Of a stretch of DNA of 64,000 bases, positions 61,657 to 64,000 are shown piece after piece (position 1 is the first letter of the stretch; every line of letters begins with the position of its first letter). The notes under the pieces were generated by a model that made no database searches, was not told the origin of the DNA, and saw nothing but the letters and a program-made list of their open reading frames with translations. Position numbers and translations under genes: made by a program. This stretch comes from Pseudoteredinibacter isoporae (GTDB lineage: Bacteria > Pseudomonadota > Gammaproteobacteria > Pseudomonadales > Cellvibrionaceae). The stretch is taken from contig NZ_JAAONY010000003.1 in assembly GCF_011602085.1 (NCBI RefSeq), positions 186,001 to 250,000 on the forward strand. Direction: 5' to 3'.

Positions 61657-62382
61657 TTAATTATTCACACTCATTTTCAGCGCACCGGCAATTGCCAATG
61701 GCGCTGCGATAATAGCCAGAGCCAAAAAAGAGCCCAATACCGCCAACTGGGTATTATACGCAAAACCCTCGATGGCTGCGCGCACTCCACTGGCGCCAAA
61801 AATCAGTACCGGAACGTAAAGTGGCATCACAATCAAAGACAGTAATAGCCCCCCTTTCCTCAAGGATACGGTCAGTGCTGCGCCAATAGCGCCGATCAAA
61901 CTCAAACTGCCGGTGCCCAGCAACAAGCTCAGCATCAGGGGAATATAACCGGCCTCGGGAAGCGACATCATTACACCCAATAACGGAGCCACCAAGGTCA
62001 GTGGCAAGCCGGTAGTCAGCCAATGGACAATGACCTTGGCCAGCACATTGATATAGCTCGACTGCGGGCTGAGCAGCAACTGCTCCAGGGTGCCGTCGTC
62101 AAAATCCGAACGAAACAAACCATCCAGGGACAACAGCGTCGCTAACAGCGCCACCACCCACAACATTCCCGGAGCCAGAACCGCCAATGTCTTCGGGCTG
62201 GGGCTCACCCCCAGAGGCACCATAGTAATGACCAACAGGAAAAAGATCAGCGGATTCGCCAGCTCACCGCGATGGCGAATAGCCAATTTTAAATCGCGCC
62301 GCAGCGTGGCCATAAAGGCGTTACCAGATCGTCTTTCGGCCATCTCAGCCACAGCCAGCGGGTCTTGTGCAGGTTTGTTCAC
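61657..62382 (-). CDS. ccmB: Heme exporter permease CcmB
   Basis: A 241-residue protein with about six membrane helices, beginning FMATLRRDLKLAIRHRGELANPLIFFLLV and containing RSDFDDGTLEQLLLSPQ, both typical of CcmB. Its ATG overlaps the ccmA stop by four bases (ATGA). Confidence 0.94.
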   Translation of the reverse strand: MNKPAQDPLAVAEMAERRSGNAFMATLRRDLKLAIRHRGELANPLIFFLLVITMVPLGVSPSPKTLAVLAPGMLWVVALLATLLSLDGLFRSDFDDGTLEQLLLSPQSSYINVLAKVIVHWLTTGLPLTLVAPLLGVMMSLPEAGYIPLMLSLLLGTGSLSLIGAIGAALTVSLRKGGLLLSLIVMPLYVPVLIFGASGVRAAIEGFAYNTQLAVLGSFLALAIIAAPLAIAGALKMSVNN

Positions 62383-63062
62383 TCAACACCCCCAAACATG
62401 TGCTCGGCGGTCGGCAGGTAGTCCTGTAAATCCAGACGTTTAAGGGATTCCAGCTTCAAATCCTGGTGAGTGGTTAAGATGACGATGCCTCCGGCCTCAC
62501 TGTGTTCAGCAAAACGCTGCTCCAGCTTGGCAACACCGGCTTTATCAATTGCGGTCAGGGGTTCATCGAGAATCCAGATTTTAGCCTGGCTGAGATATAG
62601 CCGCGCCAGGGCGACACGGCGTTGTTGTCCGGCAGAAAGATTAAAGCAGCTCTGGTCTTCATAACCGTAGAGCCCTACTTCTTTCAAGGCCAGCTCCACA
62701 CGCTGATCCAGATTGTCGCCATCGCCTTCAAGGCCCGCATACCAGCGCAGATTCTCTGCTGGTGTCAGGGCGGACTTGATGCCCGGCAAATGCCCCAGAT
62801 AGAGCAGCTGTCGACGAAACTCAAAGAGCTGTTTTGAAAGCCGTTGCCCACAAAAGCGAATATGGCCTGCCGAGGGTTCAGCCAGGCTGACCAGACAGCG
62901 CAACAAAGTGGTTTTACCTGCACCATTGGGGCCAATAATCTGCAACACATCCCCGGCCTGAATCTCGGCGCTCAAGCCCGTAAACAACAAGCGTTCATCC
63001 CGCTGACAGGCCAGCTTTTCCAGGCTTATTGAGAGAGATTGCTTATCCACAGCCTTGCTCAT
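62379..63062 (-). CDS. ccmA: Heme exporter ATPase CcmA
   Basis: A 227-residue ABC ATPase. Walker A is IGPNGAGKTTLLRCL, the signature NLSAGQQRRVALARL and Walker B IWILDEPLTAID. With CcmBCD it drives release of heme-loaded CcmE. First gene of the operon, divergent from the FliK-like gene across 210 bp. Confidence 0.95.
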   Translation of the reverse strand: MSKAVDKQSLSISLEKLACQRDERLLFTGLSAEIQAGDVLQIIGPNGAGKTTLLRCLVSLAEPSAGHIRFCGQRLSKQLFEFRRQLLYLGHLPGIKSALTPAENLRWYAGLEGDGDNLDQRVELALKEVGLYGYEDQSCFNLSAGQQRRVALARLYLSQAKIWILDEPLTAIDKAGVAKLEQRFAEHSEAGGIVILTTHQDLKLESLKRLDLQDYLPTAEHMFGGVE

Positions 63063-63272
63063 TGCGTCGCGCTAATTCCCGATGATTCAAAAGGACGAGT
63101 TATAAAAACAGGCGGCATTATAGAGCTTTTTTAGGTAGGAACCTATCGCGGGGCATTGAAGAAGATCAAAGTCAGGCGGCTTTTGCCGTATTTAACTCCA
63201 GTTATCCCCCAGATTGCCGATATTCAAAAGAGAAGCACAGCGTTTAAAAAACCAGTTCAGGGGGAGAGCAAT

Positions 63273-64000
63273 ATGGTTATCGCACAGGCACCCGCCGCCC
63301 AATCAGGCAGCCGTCCGGCCCTCGAAACAGGCGCCTCTAACTCTGGCAGCCAGGCCAGCAATGACAGCCTGAAACAAGCTACTCCCCATACTGAGAAAAG
63401 CGCTTCTAATCCGGATACAGCCGCCTTAAACCAGGCGAAACAGGAAGTCTTGCAAGTCCTTTCGCAAAAAGCGGATGGCACCAAATCTCTTGAGAACGCT
63501 CTAAAAAACCTAGAGGCACACAACAAGGCTCACACTGTGAATGGCAACAATTCCGACAACACACTCGATAAGCAATTGTTCAAACGTTTACCCACACGTT
63601 TGCAGGGCTTATTTGCTTTGGGATTAATCAGCGATAAACGCGAAAGCCGCGCCCAAGTCATTGCCAGTGCCCTCGCCTCAGCCCGACAGGTACAACAACT
63701 TCTTCCCCTGCTGCAACAAGGTAAAAGTTTTACCAGCGCGGATTTTATCCGTCAGCCTCCGACCTTGCTGAAACTGGAACTGAACGGAGGCCACCAGCTT
63801 GTGACAGTTTCCAGAGAACCTCTCGCGAAAGGCGATTGGGTGAACCTGCGCTTGGACACCAAGGGAAACCTGAAAGTCAGCACCTTACTAGAAGCGGCGA
63901 AAACCGCTGCTATCGAAAATGCGCGGTCTCATGACAAAGTCCAGGGTAAACTCCCACTTCCCCCTCAACCACAAATCACTCTTCAGAAAGCGCTGCGTGA
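63273..64000 (+). CDS. FliK-like flagellar hook-length control protein, N-terminal part (3' end outside window)
   Basis: An ATG at 63273, preceded by GGGGGAGAG, opens a frame that runs to the window edge (242 complete codons). The first about 95 residues are Ala/Gln/Ser/Asn-rich and disordered, then helical and beta segments follow (LPTRLQGLFALGLISDKRES, LLKLELNGGHQLVTVSREPL). This layout and the position next to ccmA match the FliK-like protein located there in pseudomonads. Long minus-strand frames over it are shadows. Confidence is limited because the diagnostic C-terminal domain is missing. Confidence 0.65.
   Translation, partial: MVIAQAPAAQSGSRPALETGASNSGSQASNDSLKQATPHTEKSASNPDTAALNQAKQEVLQVLSQKADGTKSLENALKNLEAHNKAHTVNGNNSDNTLDKQLFKRLPTRLQGLFALGLISDKRESRAQVIASALASARQVQQLLPLLQQGKSFTSADFIRQPPTLLKLELNGGHQLVTVSREPLAKGDWVNLRLDTKGNLKVSTLLEAAKTAAIENARSHDKVQGKLPLPPQPQITLQKALR

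Noticed and set aside
63257-63526. Minus-strand 89-codon frame at the right end
   Set aside because: Shadow of the FliK-like gene on the plus strand, which has a strong ribosome site.

Overview
The window looks like chromosomal DNA of a gammaproteobacterium, most likely a marine or aquatic relative of the Pseudomonadales/Cellvibrionales. The evidence is a fimL-nudC pair as in Pseudomonas, a ccmABCDEFG operon divergent from a FliK-like gene, nhaB, a cysI-DUF934 pair, DUF2970 and DUF4124 proteins, and two large TonB-dependent receptors. No replication origin, rRNA, CRISPR array, integrase or intact insertion sequence was found.

Positions 1-24,300 form an AT-richer, gene-sparse accessory region with intergenic gaps of 200-1000 bp. 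It begins with the tail of a MoeB/ThiF-rhodanese protein. It then carries many exported proteins: two surface-type proteins with a C-terminal 'PT motif - membrane helix - basic tail' signal, a solute-binding protein, an Ig-like protein, a heme-binding Tll0287-type lipoprotein, a CBM9-like/esterase protein, a PhaZ7-type polyhydroxybutyrate depolymerase and a TonB-C protein. Three close paralogs of a small secreted protein of unknown function (3138, 6097, 10215) share an upstream TATATT-centred motif. Signalling genes are a BdlA-like PAS-PAS-MCP protein and two diguanylate cyclases, which suggests c-di-GMP and biofilm control. Decay is visible as a solo transposase-domain protein, coding-like remnants, and a flavin monooxygenase whose expected ATG reads ATA.

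A Pro-Arg-His tRNA operon (24,353-24,671, minus strand, with a clear sigma-70 promoter) marks the change to dense core genome. From there: folD-truC-rsuA-rsmC (one-carbon metabolism and RNA modification); hpt-like-deoB-deoD (purine and nucleoside salvage); recQ coupled to a pseudouridine synthase; a DUF885 metallopeptidase-like protein; marR with a newly noticed 38-residue membrane protein gene; cysI-DUF934 (sulfite reduction); fimL-nudC-membrane protein-sohB; nhaB; DUF488; rraA; an alpha/beta-hydrolase-fold protein that has lost its nucleophile serine, overlapping a small Rieske protein; pabB; two TonB-dependent receptors; and ccmABCDEFG, which ends at ccmG with no ccmH or ccmI. The window closes inside a FliK-like gene.

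The strongest leads for something undescribed are the family of three small secreted paralogs with their shared promoter-like motif, the inactive hydrolase/Rieske pair, and the hidden small membrane protein upstream of marR. Functions are assigned by reading motifs and recalling families; no database search was run.
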